NCBI RefSeq assembly: GCF_900091595.1
Contig: NZ_FMCW01000001.1
Span: 95,706 to 159,705, forward strand
Length of the DNA stretch: 64,000 nt
Source of the DNA: Micromonospora haikouensis
GTDB taxonomy: Bacteria > Actinomycetota > Actinomycetes > Mycobacteriales > Micromonosporaceae
Reading direction: 5' to 3'
Both the position numbers and the translations under genes were made by a program. The notes beneath the pieces were generated by a model that saw only the letters and a list, made by a program, of their open reading frames with translations, was not told the origin of the DNA and ran no database searches. Shown here one piece after another: positions 54,290 through 63,573 of this stretch (position 1 is its first letter; each line of letters opens with the position of its first letter).

Positions 54290-56311
54290 ATGCAGCCGGA
54301 AGGTCCGTACAGGTTCACCGAGGCGTCGGGCGTCTGCCAGGTCGGCAGCGCCTGGTGGGCGGTGGACAGTCAGGACCGGCTGCTGACCGTCGCCGTGCTG
54401 GAGGGCGCCGCCGCCGCCGACCAGCCCTGGCGGGAGGCGTTCACCAACGCGGCGGACACCCTCGCGCAGACCCCGGGCGGCCCCCGCTACGTCAACGCCG
54501 ACTTCGCCGCGGCCCGCCCCTGGGTGGCCTATCCGGCCGAGGTGGAGAACGCCGCCGACAAGCTCTTCGGCCTGCTCGGCATGCCGCTTCGCTCGCCCCA
54601 CCTGGAGCCCGTCGGCGACCTGGCCACCCGGGCGATGCCGGCGACCACCCCGGTCGCCCCGGCCACCCCGACCTCGGGCGTGCCCAGCTCGGCCGTGCCC
54701 GCCTCCGGCCAGCCCGCCTCGGGCGTCCCTGCCTCGGGCGTCCCTGCCTCGGGCGTCCCGGCTTCCGGCGTCCCCGCCTCGGGCGTCCCGATCTCGGGCC
54801 CGCCCGGCTCGGGGATCCCCAGCTCCGGGGTGCCCGTGTCCGGGGCGCCCAGCTCGGGGGCGCCGCCGGTCTGGGCGGCGCACGCCACCGGTTCGCCGGT
54901 CGTCGCGACCCCACCGGCGGACCCGCCGGCCGCCCACCCCGGGCCCGCCGACCCCGGGCCGCCGCACGACCCGTTCGCGTCGCCCGCCCGGCGCATCCAG
55001 CCGTCCCCGCCGCCCCGCCCGCGCACCGGGCTGCGGCTCGGCGTCGCGGCGCTGGCCCTGGCCGTGCTCGCCGCGGGCGGCGGGCTCGCCGTCTGGGCCG
55101 TCACCCGGGGCGCGGACGCCCCGCCGCCGGCCGGCCCCGCCGGGGCGTTCCCGACCGCCACCCCCGCCGCCGGCTTCCGCCCGTGGAGCCAGGCGGCCCC
55201 CTACAGCGCGCAGGAACGGGCGCTCGCCACCGCCGCGCCGGGGCTCGTCTTCGTCGAGGCCGTCTTCAACGGATACCTGCGCGACGGGCGGACCGGGGCG
55301 CTGCTCAACCCGACGCCCGTCACGTTCCAGCGGCGGTGCAGCGGCTTCGTGGTCGACCCCGCCGGGCACGTGCTCACCAACGGCCAGTGCGTCGCCCCCG
55401 ACGAGCCGGTCGCCCGGGAGCGGGCCCTCTACACCCTCGGCCGCATCCTCGTCGCCGGGAAGAAGCTCACCCCGGGCGCGCTCGACGGCTGGGTCCGGTC
55501 GCGGACGGCCGGCACCCGGTTCACCGGCAAGGAACCGGACCGCCCCCCGTCGAGCCAGGTCTTCGTGCAGCTCAACCAGGCCACCGGCGGGCTGACCGGC
55601 ACCCCCGCGATCGCCGGCGAGGTGGTCCGCACCCGCGCCGCCGACGCCGGGGACCTGGCCCTGGTCAAGGTCGCCCGGCCCGACCTGCCCGGCGTCGAGC
55701 TGGGCGACGCCGCCGCGCTGACGCCGGGCGGCGTGGTGGTGGTCGCCGGCTACCACACCGTCGACGCCGACTTCCGCGACGCCACCTACACGCTGCGCTC
55801 GAAGACCGTGCAGGTCACCGCCACCGACACCGGCCAGGGCGCCGTGCCGCTGTTCCGGATCGGCGACGACATCGGCATCTACTCCCACGGCGGCGTCGCC
55901 CTCGACCCGGCCGGCCGGGTCGTCGGCGTGCTCACCAACGACCGGTCCGGGGCGGGCGGGGCCAACCGGGCCGTCGTGCCGGTCACCGCCGCCCGGGAGC
56001 TGCTCGCCGAGGCCGGGGTCGCGCCCACGCTCGGCGACGCCGACCGGCTCTACCGGCGCGGGCTCGACGCGTACTTCACCGGACGGGACGCCACGGCGGT
56101 GTCCCAACTGGACGCCGTTGCCCGGGGCGGCAACGGCAACGAGCTGGCCGAGGCGTACCGGCGGAGCGCGGCCGACCGGCAGCAGCTCACGGCGGCGGCA
56201 CCGGAGCAGTCCAACCTGCCCACGGTGCTGTTCTCGGGGCTCGGCGGCGCCCTGCTCGCCACGCTCGCGATCGGCGTGGTGCTGCTGGCGAGGCGCCGAT
56301 CGCGCCGCTGA
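54290..56311 (+). CDS. membrane-anchored trypsin-like pseudo-protease
   Basis: A 673-residue protein. Residues 1-110 are an N-terminal cytoplasmic domain (YRFTEASGVCQVGSAWWAVD). About 123-195 are tandem S-G-V-P-A pentapeptides (15-base units, about 54671-54865). A transmembrane helix lies at about 245-268, a trypsin/DegP-like domain at about 310-575 outside, and a second helix at about 643-665. Catalytic residues are altered: the histidine of LTNAH is Q (LTNGQCV, about 361), the aspartate remains (DLALVKV, about 454), and the GNSGG serine is lost (YSHGGVALD, about 531). It is therefore probably a binding or scaffold protein. ATG 54290; GAGGAG upstream. Confidence 0.75.
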   Translation: MQPEGPYRFTEASGVCQVGSAWWAVDSQDRLLTVAVLEGAAAADQPWREAFTNAADTLAQTPGGPRYVNADFAAARPWVAYPAEVENAADKLFGLLGMPLRSPHLEPVGDLATRAMPATTPVAPATPTSGVPSSAVPASGQPASGVPASGVPASGVPASGVPASGVPISGPPGSGIPSSGVPVSGAPSSGAPPVWAAHATGSPVVATPPADPPAAHPGPADPGPPHDPFASPARRIQPSPPPRPRTGLRLGVAALALAVLAAGGGLAVWAVTRGADAPPPAGPAGAFPTATPAAGFRPWSQAAPYSAQERALATAAPGLVFVEAVFNGYLRDGRTGALLNPTPVTFQRRCSGFVVDPAGHVLTNGQCVAPDEPVARERALYTLGRILVAGKKLTPGALDGWVRSRTAGTRFTGKEPDRPPSSQVFVQLNQATGGLTGTPAIAGEVVRTRAADAGDLALVKVARPDLPGVELGDAAALTPGGVVVVAGYHTVDADFRDATYTLRSKTVQVTATDTGQGAVPLFRIGDDIGIYSHGGVALDPAGRVVGVLTNDRSGAGGANRAVVPVTAARELLAEAGVAPTLGDADRLYRRGLDAYFTGRDATAVSQLDAVARGGNGNELAEAYRRSAADRQQLTAAAPEQSNLPTVLFSGLGGALLATLAIGVVLLARRRSRR

Positions 56312-56389
56312 TCCGCCGCCGCGCCGGGCGCGCTCCAGGCCCGCCGCGCCGCCGTGCCGGCCGCGCCCCGTGCCGTCGCGCCGGGGCGG

Positions 56390-57274
56390 TCAGCGGGTCG
56401 AGGCGTCCCGGCCCCACGCGCCGCGCGGGTGCCGGCGGGCGCGCAGCGCGGCGGCGAGCGTGACGGCCACGTAGACCACCGCGGCCGGCGCGAGCCAGGG
56501 GCGGGGCAGCACCACGTCGCGCAGCCAGGACGACGGGACCGACGGCCGGATCCCGGCATGCGAGGCGCGCAGCATGGCGTTGCCGGCCCGCACCCGGGCC
56601 AGCGTGCGGACCAGGTCCCGCAGCGTCCGGGGGGTCTGCACGAGCGACGCCACCGACGACACCTCGCGCTTCTCGGCCGAGGCGAACCGGGAGTCCAGGA
56701 AGAGGTCGTCGGCGATCTCGGCCGGGAACCGGTCGAAGCGCTCCCGTCCCGCCGCCGACACGCCCAGCACGCCCCGGCCGAACAGCGCGTCCGCGAAGAT
56801 CGGCAACCGGGTGTTGATCGCGTAGTAGGCGCGCACCAGCAGCGGCCGGCCGGTGGTGACCATCTCCCGGCGGGGCGTCACGGCCAGCGGCGGGTCCACC
56901 GGGGCGGTCAGCGTGGCGGCCATCGCCGGCAGCGCGCCGGGGCCGAGGACCACGTCGGCGTCCAGATAGAACCGGGGGAAGCCGCGCACCACCGCGTCCC
57001 CGGCGTTCAGCGCGCCCGCCTTGCCCGCCTCGGCCAGCTCCACCACGCGTACGCCGGGCCGCGCGGCGGCCACCCGCGCCGTGTCGTCGGTGCAGCCGTT
57101 GGCCACCACGACGACGTCCAGCTCGACGCCGGCGTCGATGCCCGCGTCGGCGAGCAGCGCGTCCAGGCAGCCGCCGATGACGTTCGCCTCGTCGTGGGCG
57201 GCGATCACCACACCGATCGGGCCGGGGCGGGGTGGGGGGCTCGACACGGCTGACCAGCTTGCCGGACGGGACAC
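56390..57274 (-). CDS. GT2 family glycosyltransferase
   Basis: A 294-residue GT-A enzyme: IGVVIAAHDEANVIGGCLDALL, VVVVANGCTDDTA, EAGKAGALNAGDAVV and the metal motif FYLDADVVLG (DxD, about residue 105). A hydrophobic helix at about 255-275 anchors the C-terminus. It transfers a sugar from a nucleotide donor to a lipid-linked or polymer acceptor. It is divergent from the polysaccharide operon (about 120 bases between starts). GTG 57274 or an in-frame GTG at 57247 could be the start. Confidence 0.82.
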   Translation of the reverse strand: MSRPASWSAVSSPPPRPGPIGVVIAAHDEANVIGGCLDALLADAGIDAGVELDVVVVANGCTDDTARVAAARPGVRVVELAEAGKAGALNAGDAVVRGFPRFYLDADVVLGPGALPAMAATLTAPVDPPLAVTPRREMVTTGRPLLVRAYYAINTRLPIFADALFGRGVLGVSAAGRERFDRFPAEIADDLFLDSRFASAEKREVSSVASLVQTPRTLRDLVRTLARVRAGNAMLRASHAGIRPSVPSSWLRDVVLPRPWLAPAAVVYVAVTLAAALRARRHPRGAWGRDASTR

Positions 57275-57394
57275 CGCGCCGCAAGGCGGGGTCGCGCCGC
57301 CCGCGCGCCCCGCCGGGCGGCCGTGGGGTCAGCGGGCGGGGCCCCCGCGTTGGTATCGTCCTGGTGTTTTGCTCCTTACCGACGGTTGGACAAG

Positions 57395-58870
57395 GTGGAC
57401 AGTCCCGCGCCGCTCACCGCCCCCGGCACCCGGCTCGGGGGCGGCGCTCCGGAGCGGCTCGACCGGGCCGCCGGCCACCTCGCCACCGCCGCGCTGGCGC
57501 TGATCGCGGTCAAGCCCCTGCTCGACATCGGCGAGCGGGACGCGGGCGGCGGCGTCGACCTGGGCGTCCTGCTCAGCGCCGTCGGGGCGGGCTGCATGCT
57601 GGCGGCCCTCACGGCGGCGGTCCTCGCGGCCCGCCGGCTGCCGCCGCGCCCCGTGCAGGCGATGCTGCTCGCCCTCGCCCTGCTGCTGGTCGTCTCCGGA
57701 TTCAGCTACCTGGCGGCCGGGCCGCGCGCCGACCTGCTGGCCCTGTTCGACATCCGTCGCTACCCCATCTACGGCCCGCGGCTCGACCCCGCCACGGCGA
57801 TCCCCGCCGAGGCGGTGCGCCTGCTGGTCAGCTTCGCCCCGGTGGCGCTGATCGGGATGGCGCTGATGCGCCCGGCCCGGTTCCCCGTCCGCCGCCTGGC
57901 CGTGGTGGCGGCCGTCGTGCTGGCCGGCGCGGTCGGCCATTGCGCGCTGGCCTGGCTCCAGGTCGCCGGCGTCGTGCCCTACTCGTTCTACTTCGAGCTG
58001 CCGGGCCAGAAGATCGGCCGGGCGTCGGGGGGCTACTACCACCCGATGTCGCTCGGGCGGCTGCTGATGTTCTCGGTCTTCCTCTGCTATGTGCTCGGCG
58101 ACCGGCTGCGCCTGCCCGGCGACCGGCTGCGCCTGACCCCGCTGCGCCGGTACGCGCTGGTCGGCCTCTTCGTGGCCACCGGCGCGGTGTCGCTGCACCG
58201 GCTCACCATCGGCTGCCTGCTGGTGATCGTGGCCGCCTTCGAGGCGCGGCGGCTGGGGGCCCTGCGGGCCACGCTGCGCACCCGCGTCGGCCGGCGGCGG
58301 GTCGTGGCCGTGGCCGCCGGCCTGGTCGCGGCCGGCGGGGTCGCCGTCGCGCTCGCGGGCGACGCCGTCCGGGAGCGGGCCGGGGTGGCGCTGACGGAGG
58401 TCGGCTCGCTGGACGTGCGCTCCGACACGTTCATGCACGGCCGGGGTGCCATCTGGAACGACGTCGCCCGCGTCCTGCACCGGTCCACGCCGGACGTCTG
58501 GCTCTTCGGGTTCGGCTACGAGCCGTGGGACATGCACAACGACCTGCTGCGCGTCCTCGTCGTCTGGGGCGTCGTCGGCCTCGTCGCGGTCGTCGGGACC
58601 GTCGCCGGCCTCCACGTCGTCGTCCGGCGGCGGTGCGCCGATCCGGCGCAGCGCTGGGCGCTCGGCGTGCTGTACGCGGTCTTCGTGCTCTTCGGGCTCA
58701 CGCAGAAGCCGATGGCGTACCCGTACTTCATGTGGCTGTTCCTCTTCGGGCAGCTGGTGATCCTGTCGCTGGGCGGCGCGCCGGGCGACGACACGGTCAC
58801 GGCCGATGTCGAACGGGGGGAGGAGGGGCGGCTCGATGAGGCATCCACTGCCGGCGTCCGTCCAGGGTGA
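57395..58870 (+). CDS. O-antigen ligase/polymerase-like membrane protein
   Basis: A 491-residue membrane protein of about eleven helices. The large loop between helices includes GQKIGRASGGYYHPMSLGRLLMF (about residue 210), and GRGAIWNDVARVLHRSTPDVWLFGFGYEPWDMHNDLLRVLVVWGVVGL (about 350-395) is the Wzy/WaaL-type segment with the conserved HN...L. Such proteins polymerise or ligate undecaprenyl-linked glycan repeats on the outer face of the membrane. GTG 57395 is chosen; the ORF is open upstream. It overlaps the next gene by 35 bases and opens a five-gene overlapping operon. Confidence 0.8.
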   Translation: MDSPAPLTAPGTRLGGGAPERLDRAAGHLATAALALIAVKPLLDIGERDAGGGVDLGVLLSAVGAGCMLAALTAAVLAARRLPPRPVQAMLLALALLLVVSGFSYLAAGPRADLLALFDIRRYPIYGPRLDPATAIPAEAVRLLVSFAPVALIGMALMRPARFPVRRLAVVAAVVLAGAVGHCALAWLQVAGVVPYSFYFELPGQKIGRASGGYYHPMSLGRLLMFSVFLCYVLGDRLRLPGDRLRLTPLRRYALVGLFVATGAVSLHRLTIGCLLVIVAAFEARRLGALRATLRTRVGRRRVVAVAAGLVAAGGVAVALAGDAVRERAGVALTEVGSLDVRSDTFMHGRGAIWNDVARVLHRSTPDVWLFGFGYEPWDMHNDLLRVLVVWGVVGLVAVVGTVAGLHVVVRRRCADPAQRWALGVLYAVFVLFGLTQKPMAYPYFMWLFLFGQLVILSLGGAPGDDTVTADVERGEEGRLDEASTAGVRPG

Positions 58871-59696
58871 GCAGGACGCGGACGGGGCACCGCACGCGGG
58901 CGACGACGCGGCCGTGGTGCCGACGTTCTCGGTCTGCATCGTGGTCCGCGACCGCGCCGAACTGCTGATCGACGCCGTGCGCAGCGTGCTCGCCAACCAT
59001 CACCGCGACTTCGAGCTGGTCGTCGTCGACGACGGCTCGGCCGTCCCGGTCACCCGGGTCCTGGCGGAGGCGGGCGTGTCCGCCGACCGGCGGGTCCGGG
59101 TGCTCAGCCTGCCGCCGAGCGGCATCGCCCGCGCCCGCAACGTCGCCCTGCGCGCCGCGACCGGCCGCTACATCACGGTGCTGGACTCCGACGACGAGCT
59201 CTCCGCCGACGCGCTGGGCCGGCTGCACGACCTGCTCACCGCCACCGGCGGCGCCTGGGTCTACGTCGACTACCACGAGGTGCGCGGCGACGCCTCCCGG
59301 CGCATCCGGCTGCCCGAATACACTTCGGCGCGCACCATGCTGCTGGGCGTGCTGACCCGCCCCCGGCTGCCGTTCAAGCACTCCGGCACCACCATCGACC
59401 GGCGGGTGCTGGAGCACATCGGCGGGTACGACGAGAGCTTCCGCCTCTTCGAGGACGTGGAGCTGATGCTGCGGGCGCTGCGCGCCGGCGTGCACCCCCG
59501 GCACCTGCCCCACCCGGTGGTCCGGTTCCGCCGGCACGACGGCAACATCACCCGGGGCCGCCTCGGCGGGCTGGTCTTCTGGTTCCGGCTGGTCGACATG
59601 TACCGCCCGTCGCGGGCGCCCGGCGTGGCGCTGGGCATCAAGGCGCTGCGCACCCTCAGCGAGACGGGCAAGTGGCTTGTCAGCCTCGGCCGTTGA
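58836..59696 (+). CDS. GT2 family glycosyltransferase
   Basis: A 286-residue GT-A enzyme without membrane helices: FSVCIVVRDRAELLIDAVRSVL, LVVVDDGSAVPV, RARNVALRAATGRYITVLDSDDEL (DxD-type DSDD, about 125) and GYDESFRLFEDVELMLRAL (the acceptor-side E/D base). It adds one sugar to the lipid-linked repeat. ATG 58836 follows GGAGGAGGGG and lies inside the preceding gene's end, indicating coupled translation. Confidence 0.85.
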   Translation: MRHPLPASVQGEQDADGAPHAGDDAAVVPTFSVCIVVRDRAELLIDAVRSVLANHHRDFELVVVDDGSAVPVTRVLAEAGVSADRRVRVLSLPPSGIARARNVALRAATGRYITVLDSDDELSADALGRLHDLLTATGGAWVYVDYHEVRGDASRRIRLPEYTSARTMLLGVLTRPRLPFKHSGTTIDRRVLEHIGGYDESFRLFEDVELMLRALRAGVHPRHLPHPVVRFRRHDGNITRGRLGGLVFWFRLVDMYRPSRAPGVALGIKALRTLSETGKWLVSLGR

Positions 59697-61161
59697 CGCC
59701 GGGCGCGGCGGCGAACCGCGGCGCGGGCGGGAGCCGGGCTCCGGCCCCGGGCCGCACCCGAAGCCCGGGCGCGGGCCGGGAGAACGGCCCGGGCGCGGGC
59801 GGGCAGCCACCATGCTGGCCCAGGTCGGCCTGCTGGGGCTGAGCCAGGCCGGCGTCACCGTCGCCGCGTTCGGCAGCCAGGTCCTGCTCGCCCGCACGCT
59901 CACCCGGGAGGACTTCGGCTCGTTCACCGCCGTGCTGGCCGTGGTGTCGTTGACCGCTCCGGTGGCCGTCTTCGGCGTGTCCGAGCTGTGGTTGCAGGTG
60001 TTCGGGCAGGAGGGCGCGCGGGCGTACCGCTGGGTGGGGCCGTCGCTGCGGCTGGCCGGCGCGGTATGCGCGGCGCTGCTGCTCGGCGTGCTGGCCTGGA
60101 GCGCCGCCGAGCTGCCCGACACCACGGCGGCGGCGGTGCGGGCCCTGCTCGCCACCGTCGTGGTGGCCCAGGCGGCGCTCGCCCTGGCCGGTGCGGTGCG
60201 GCAGCTGCGCGGCGACTACCGGGGGCTGTCCGCCCTCCAGCTGGCCCCCCACCTGGGCCGGGTGCTGGTCACCGGCGCGGTCTGGGCGGCCGGGCTGTCG
60301 GTCGTCGCTGCGGCGGCCGGGTACGCGGTCGTCGCCGTGGCGACGGTCGCCGCCTGCCTGCTGGCCTCCCGCGAGTTCCGGCGCGGCGCGATGCCGCTGG
60401 AGGGCCACCCGGCCCCCACCGCCCGCGCCACCGCCCCCGCCGCCCCCGCCGCCCCCGCGGACGTCGACACCGGCCCCCGGCCGCGCGAGCTGCTGGGGGC
60501 GGCCACCCCGTACGTGCTCGGCAACGTCTGCTACCTGCTCGGCATCCACTTCGGCACGGTGCTCGCCGCCGAGCTGCTCGGCGGGGCGGAGGCGGCCCTG
60601 CTCGCCGTGCCGATGGCCGTGCTCACCGCCGTCTACCTGGTGCCCCGGGTCGTCTACCAGCAGTATCTGCTGGGCAAGCTGCACCGCTGGGCCGGCTCGG
60701 ACGCGGAGGCGGTGCTGCTGGCGTACCGCTGGGGCAGCGCCGGGATGGTCGCGCTCGGCGCGGTCGTCGCGGCGGCGGTGGCGGTCGGCGGCCTGGTGGC
60801 CCTGCCGCTGGTGTTCGGCCCGGCATACCGCGACGCCGCGCCGGTGCTGGCGGTGCTGGCGCTGGCGGTGCCGTTCCGGTTCGGCGGCGCCGCCGTGGCC
60901 GCGCTGCTGACCAGCGGCGGGCTGCTGCGCCGCAAGGTGATGTACCAGGCCGTGGGCGCCGTGGTGCTGCTTGCGGCGCTGGCGGTGGCCGTCCCGGCGT
61001 GGGGCGTGCGCGGTGCCGCCGGGGCGACCGTGCTGGCGGAGGCGGTACTCTGCTGCCTGCTCTGGGTCGCCGCCCGGCGGGGCGTCGTGGGCGACGCCCC
61101 GCTGCCCACCTGGCGCGACCTGCGCAGGCGCCTGAGCAGGGAGGCTCCCCGTGCGTCCTGA
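59677..61161 (+). CDS. polysaccharide flippase (Wzx/MOP superfamily)
   Basis: A 494-residue membrane protein of 12-14 helices. It begins AQVGLLGLSQAGVTVAAFGSQVLLARTLTREDFGSFTAVLAVVSLTA, the MOP-type first bundle (LAR.L..EdFG), and RELLGAATPYVLGNVCYLLGIHFGTVLAAELLGG opens the second. It would flip undecaprenyl-linked repeats to the outer face for the polymerase. A proline/alanine segment lies at about 245-262. TTG 59677 overlaps the GT2 stop; ATG 59812 is an alternative that loses a basic N-terminus of 45 residues. The stop overlaps the next start by 11 bases. Confidence 0.8.
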   Translation: MSASAVDAGRGGEPRRGREPGSGPGPHPKPGRGPGERPGRGRAATMLAQVGLLGLSQAGVTVAAFGSQVLLARTLTREDFGSFTAVLAVVSLTAPVAVFGVSELWLQVFGQEGARAYRWVGPSLRLAGAVCAALLLGVLAWSAAELPDTTAAAVRALLATVVVAQAALALAGAVRQLRGDYRGLSALQLAPHLGRVLVTGAVWAAGLSVVAAAAGYAVVAVATVAACLLASREFRRGAMPLEGHPAPTARATAPAAPAAPADVDTGPRPRELLGAATPYVLGNVCYLLGIHFGTVLAAELLGGAEAALLAVPMAVLTAVYLVPRVVYQQYLLGKLHRWAGSDAEAVLLAYRWGSAGMVALGAVVAAAVAVGGLVALPLVFGPAYRDAAPVLAVLALAVPFRFGGAAVAALLTSGGLLRRKVMYQAVGAVVLLAALAVAVPAWGVRGAAGATVLAEAVLCCLLWVAARRGVVGDAPLPTWRDLRRRLSREAPRAS

Positions 61162-62320
61162 ACCGGCACCCACCCGTCCCGCGCCGGCCGCCGTGGCCCG
61201 CCGGCCCCTGGTCGTCGGCTACTACGGCATGGAGAACGTCGGCGACAACGCGTTCTGCATCGTCATGGACTGGGCGACGCGGGTCTACTGGGGAGCCGAG
61301 GAGCCCGTCTTCGCCGCACCACCCATGGTGGACCTGCCGCCGGAGCGCACCGGCATGGACCCGCGCTGGTACCGCTCGCGGGGCACCGCCGACCGGGCCG
61401 GCTGGGTGCTCAACAAGGCCGCCCTGCTGCGCCGCTCCACCATGCTGGTCTTCGGCGGCGGGTCGGTGTTCCGCGAGATGGGGCCGCTGAGCGAGAAGAA
61501 GGTCTTCTCGCTGTTCTCCGGGGTGTCCGGGCACCCGATGGCCGCCGTCGGGGTCTCCGTCGGCCCGTTCGTCTCCGCCGCCTCCGAGCGCCGGCTGCTG
61601 CGCGTCCTGCGCCGGGTCGCCTTCATCGGCGTACGCGACATCGCCTCCGCCGAGGTCCTCGAACGGGCCGGCTACCCGGGCGTGCTGGTGCCCGCCGGTG
61701 ACCTCGCCGGCCTGCTGCCCGAGGCGCTCGGCGAGCCGGTCCCGCCGCGCCGGCCGCGCCCCACCGGCCGGGCCCGCCTCGGCGTGACCCTGCTCGGCGT
61801 CGACCACGAGGCCGCCGACGCCGACGTGCGCCACCGCGAGGACACCCTGGTCGAGGGGGTACGCGCGCTGGTGCGCGCCGAGCCCGTCGACGTCACCGTG
61901 TTCGTGTTCAACACCCACCCGCTGCACGGCGACGAGCGGGTCAGCGAGCGGCTGCGGGCCGCCGTCGCGGGGCACTGCGACGTGCGGGTCGTCACCGCCC
62001 GCGACGGCGTGCGGGCCTGCTGGGACGAGATGAAACGCTGCGACCTCGGGCTGCACATGCGGCTGCACGGGGCCGTCTTCGCCTACCTGGCGGGGGTGCC
62101 GTTCACCCTCGTGCCGTACCAGCAGAAGTGCGACGACTTCCTCGACGAGATCGGGCAGCCGGCGGCGCTGCGCACGCCCCGGGTGCCCGGCGACGCGGCG
62201 GCGGTGGCCCGCACGCTGACCGGCCTGCTCACCACCGAGGAGGTGCCGGAGCTGCCCCGCGCGATCTACGCCGAGCGCGCCCGGCGCAACTTCACCGCCG
62301 CCCCCTGGGCCCGTGGGTGA
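61151..62320 (+). CDS. polysaccharide pyruvyl transferase family protein
   Basis: A 389-residue protein of the pyruvyltransferase fold (PF04230): VVGYYGMENVGDNAFCIVMDWA (about 23-44), MLVFGGGSVFREMGPLS (about 100), PMAAVGVSVGPF and GLHMRLHGAVFAYLAGVPFTLVPYQQKCDDFLDEIG near the C-terminus. Members attach pyruvate ketals from phosphoenolpyruvate to exopolysaccharide or teichuronic sugars, giving acidic glycans (CsaB, PssM type). The substrate sugar is unknown. It overlaps both neighbours (11 and 8 bases). Confidence 0.82.
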   Translation: MRPEPAPTRPAPAAVARRPLVVGYYGMENVGDNAFCIVMDWATRVYWGAEEPVFAAPPMVDLPPERTGMDPRWYRSRGTADRAGWVLNKAALLRRSTMLVFGGGSVFREMGPLSEKKVFSLFSGVSGHPMAAVGVSVGPFVSAASERRLLRVLRRVAFIGVRDIASAEVLERAGYPGVLVPAGDLAGLLPEALGEPVPPRRPRPTGRARLGVTLLGVDHEAADADVRHREDTLVEGVRALVRAEPVDVTVFVFNTHPLHGDERVSERLRAAVAGHCDVRVVTARDGVRACWDEMKRCDLGLHMRLHGAVFAYLAGVPFTLVPYQQKCDDFLDEIGQPAALRTPRVPGDAAAVARTLTGLLTTEEVPELPRAIYAERARRNFTAAPWARG

Positions 62321-63545
62321 CGGCGGCCGGAGCCTCGATCGGGCGTCGCTGCCCCACCCTGACGCCGCCGCCGGGGCCGTGGCCGGTGCGCCCACCCGAC
62401 CCCGGCCGGTTCCGGCGGTGACCCGGCCGCGCCCGCTCACCGCCGCCGGCCTGCTGGTGGCGGCGGCGCTGGTCGTCGCCACCGTCCTGCTCGCCGGCAT
62501 GGCCGCCGTCGGCACCGGCCGCGCCGGGGACCCGGGCGGGGCCGGGGCCGCCCGGTCCGCCCCGGCCTACACCCCGTCGGCGGCCGGCACGCTGCGCGGC
62601 CTCGCCCCGGCCGGGACGCTGATCGGCACGGCCGTCGACCCGAGGGGCCTGAACCTCGACCCCGCCTACCCGGGGGTCCTCGCCGCCGAGTTCAACGCGG
62701 TCACCGCCGAGAACGCGATGAAGTGGCGCAACCTGGAGCCCTCGCCCGGCGTGTACGCCTGGGCGGGCGGCGACCAGATCGTCGACCTGGCCCACCGCAA
62801 CGGCCAGGCCGTCTACGGCCACACCCTGGTCTGGCACAACGACGTGCCGGACTGGGTGTCCCCGGACTGGCCGGCGCAGCGGCTGCGGGAGGTGCTGCGC
62901 CGGCACGTGACCGCCGTCGTCGCGCACTACCGGGGCCGGGTGTGGGCCTGGGACGTGGTCAACGAGGTGCTCGCCGAGGACGGCTCCCTGCGCGACACCC
63001 TCTGGCTGCGCAAGCTCGGCCCCGGCTACGTCGCCGACGCGTTCCGCTGGGCCCGGCAGGCCGACCCCGACGCCAGGCTGTTCGTCAACGAGTACGGCAC
63101 CGAGGGGCGGACCGCGAAGGCCGACGCGCTGCTGGACCTGGTGCGGCGGCTGCGGGCCGACGGCGTACCGGTCGACGGGGTGGGCTTCCAGGGGCACCTG
63201 GACGCCGAGCGTCCGCCCGACGACGTCCGGGGCAACCTGCGCCGCTTCGCCGCGCTGGGCGTGCGCGTCGCCGTCACCGAGCTGGACGTGCGGGTGCGGC
63301 TCCCCGCGACGGCGGAGGGGCTGCGCCGCCAGGCCGCCGTGTACCGGGAGGTGCTGCGCGCCTGCCTGGACGTGGCCGCCTGCGCGTCGGTCACCGTGTG
63401 GGGCTTCACCGACGCCCGCAGCTGGATCCCCGGCTACCACCGCGGCTTCGGCGCGGCCTGCCTCTTCGACGCCGACTTCCGGCCGAAGCCGGCCCACGCG
63501 GCGCTGCTCGACGAGCTGGCGGCCCGGCGGCGCACCGGCGGCTGA
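62313..63545 (+). CDS. membrane-anchored GH10 endo-beta-1,4-glycanase (xylanase family)
   Basis: A 410-residue protein with a cytoplasmic N-terminus, one signal-anchor helix at about 43-66 (LLVAAALVVATVLLAG) and an extracellular GH10 domain (about 95-405). The acid/base glutamate is in WAWDVVNEV (about 216), the nucleophile in AVTELDV (about 323); EFNAVTAENAMKW, GHTLVWHND and a terminal SVTVWGFTDARSW are GH10 signatures. There is no binding module. GTG 62313 overlaps the pyruvyltransferase stop by eight bases, so it is translated with the polysaccharide assembly genes rather than as a stand-alone plant-wall enzyme. Likely role: cutting a beta-1,4-linked (xylan-like) own polymer. Confidence 0.88.
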   Translation: MGDGGRSLDRASLPHPDAAAGAVAGAPTRPRPVPAVTRPRPLTAAGLLVAAALVVATVLLAGMAAVGTGRAGDPGGAGAARSAPAYTPSAAGTLRGLAPAGTLIGTAVDPRGLNLDPAYPGVLAAEFNAVTAENAMKWRNLEPSPGVYAWAGGDQIVDLAHRNGQAVYGHTLVWHNDVPDWVSPDWPAQRLREVLRRHVTAVVAHYRGRVWAWDVVNEVLAEDGSLRDTLWLRKLGPGYVADAFRWARQADPDARLFVNEYGTEGRTAKADALLDLVRRLRADGVPVDGVGFQGHLDAERPPDDVRGNLRRFAALGVRVAVTELDVRVRLPATAEGLRRQAAVYREVLRACLDVAACASVTVWGFTDARSWIPGYHRGFGAACLFDADFRPKPAHAALLDELAARRRTGG

Positions 63546-63573
63546 CGCCGCGCGGGACGTGGGCCGCCGACGG

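Noticed and set aside
54290..56311. Active HtrA/DegP-type serine protease
   Set aside because: Two of the three catalytic residues are replaced at the expected motif positions.
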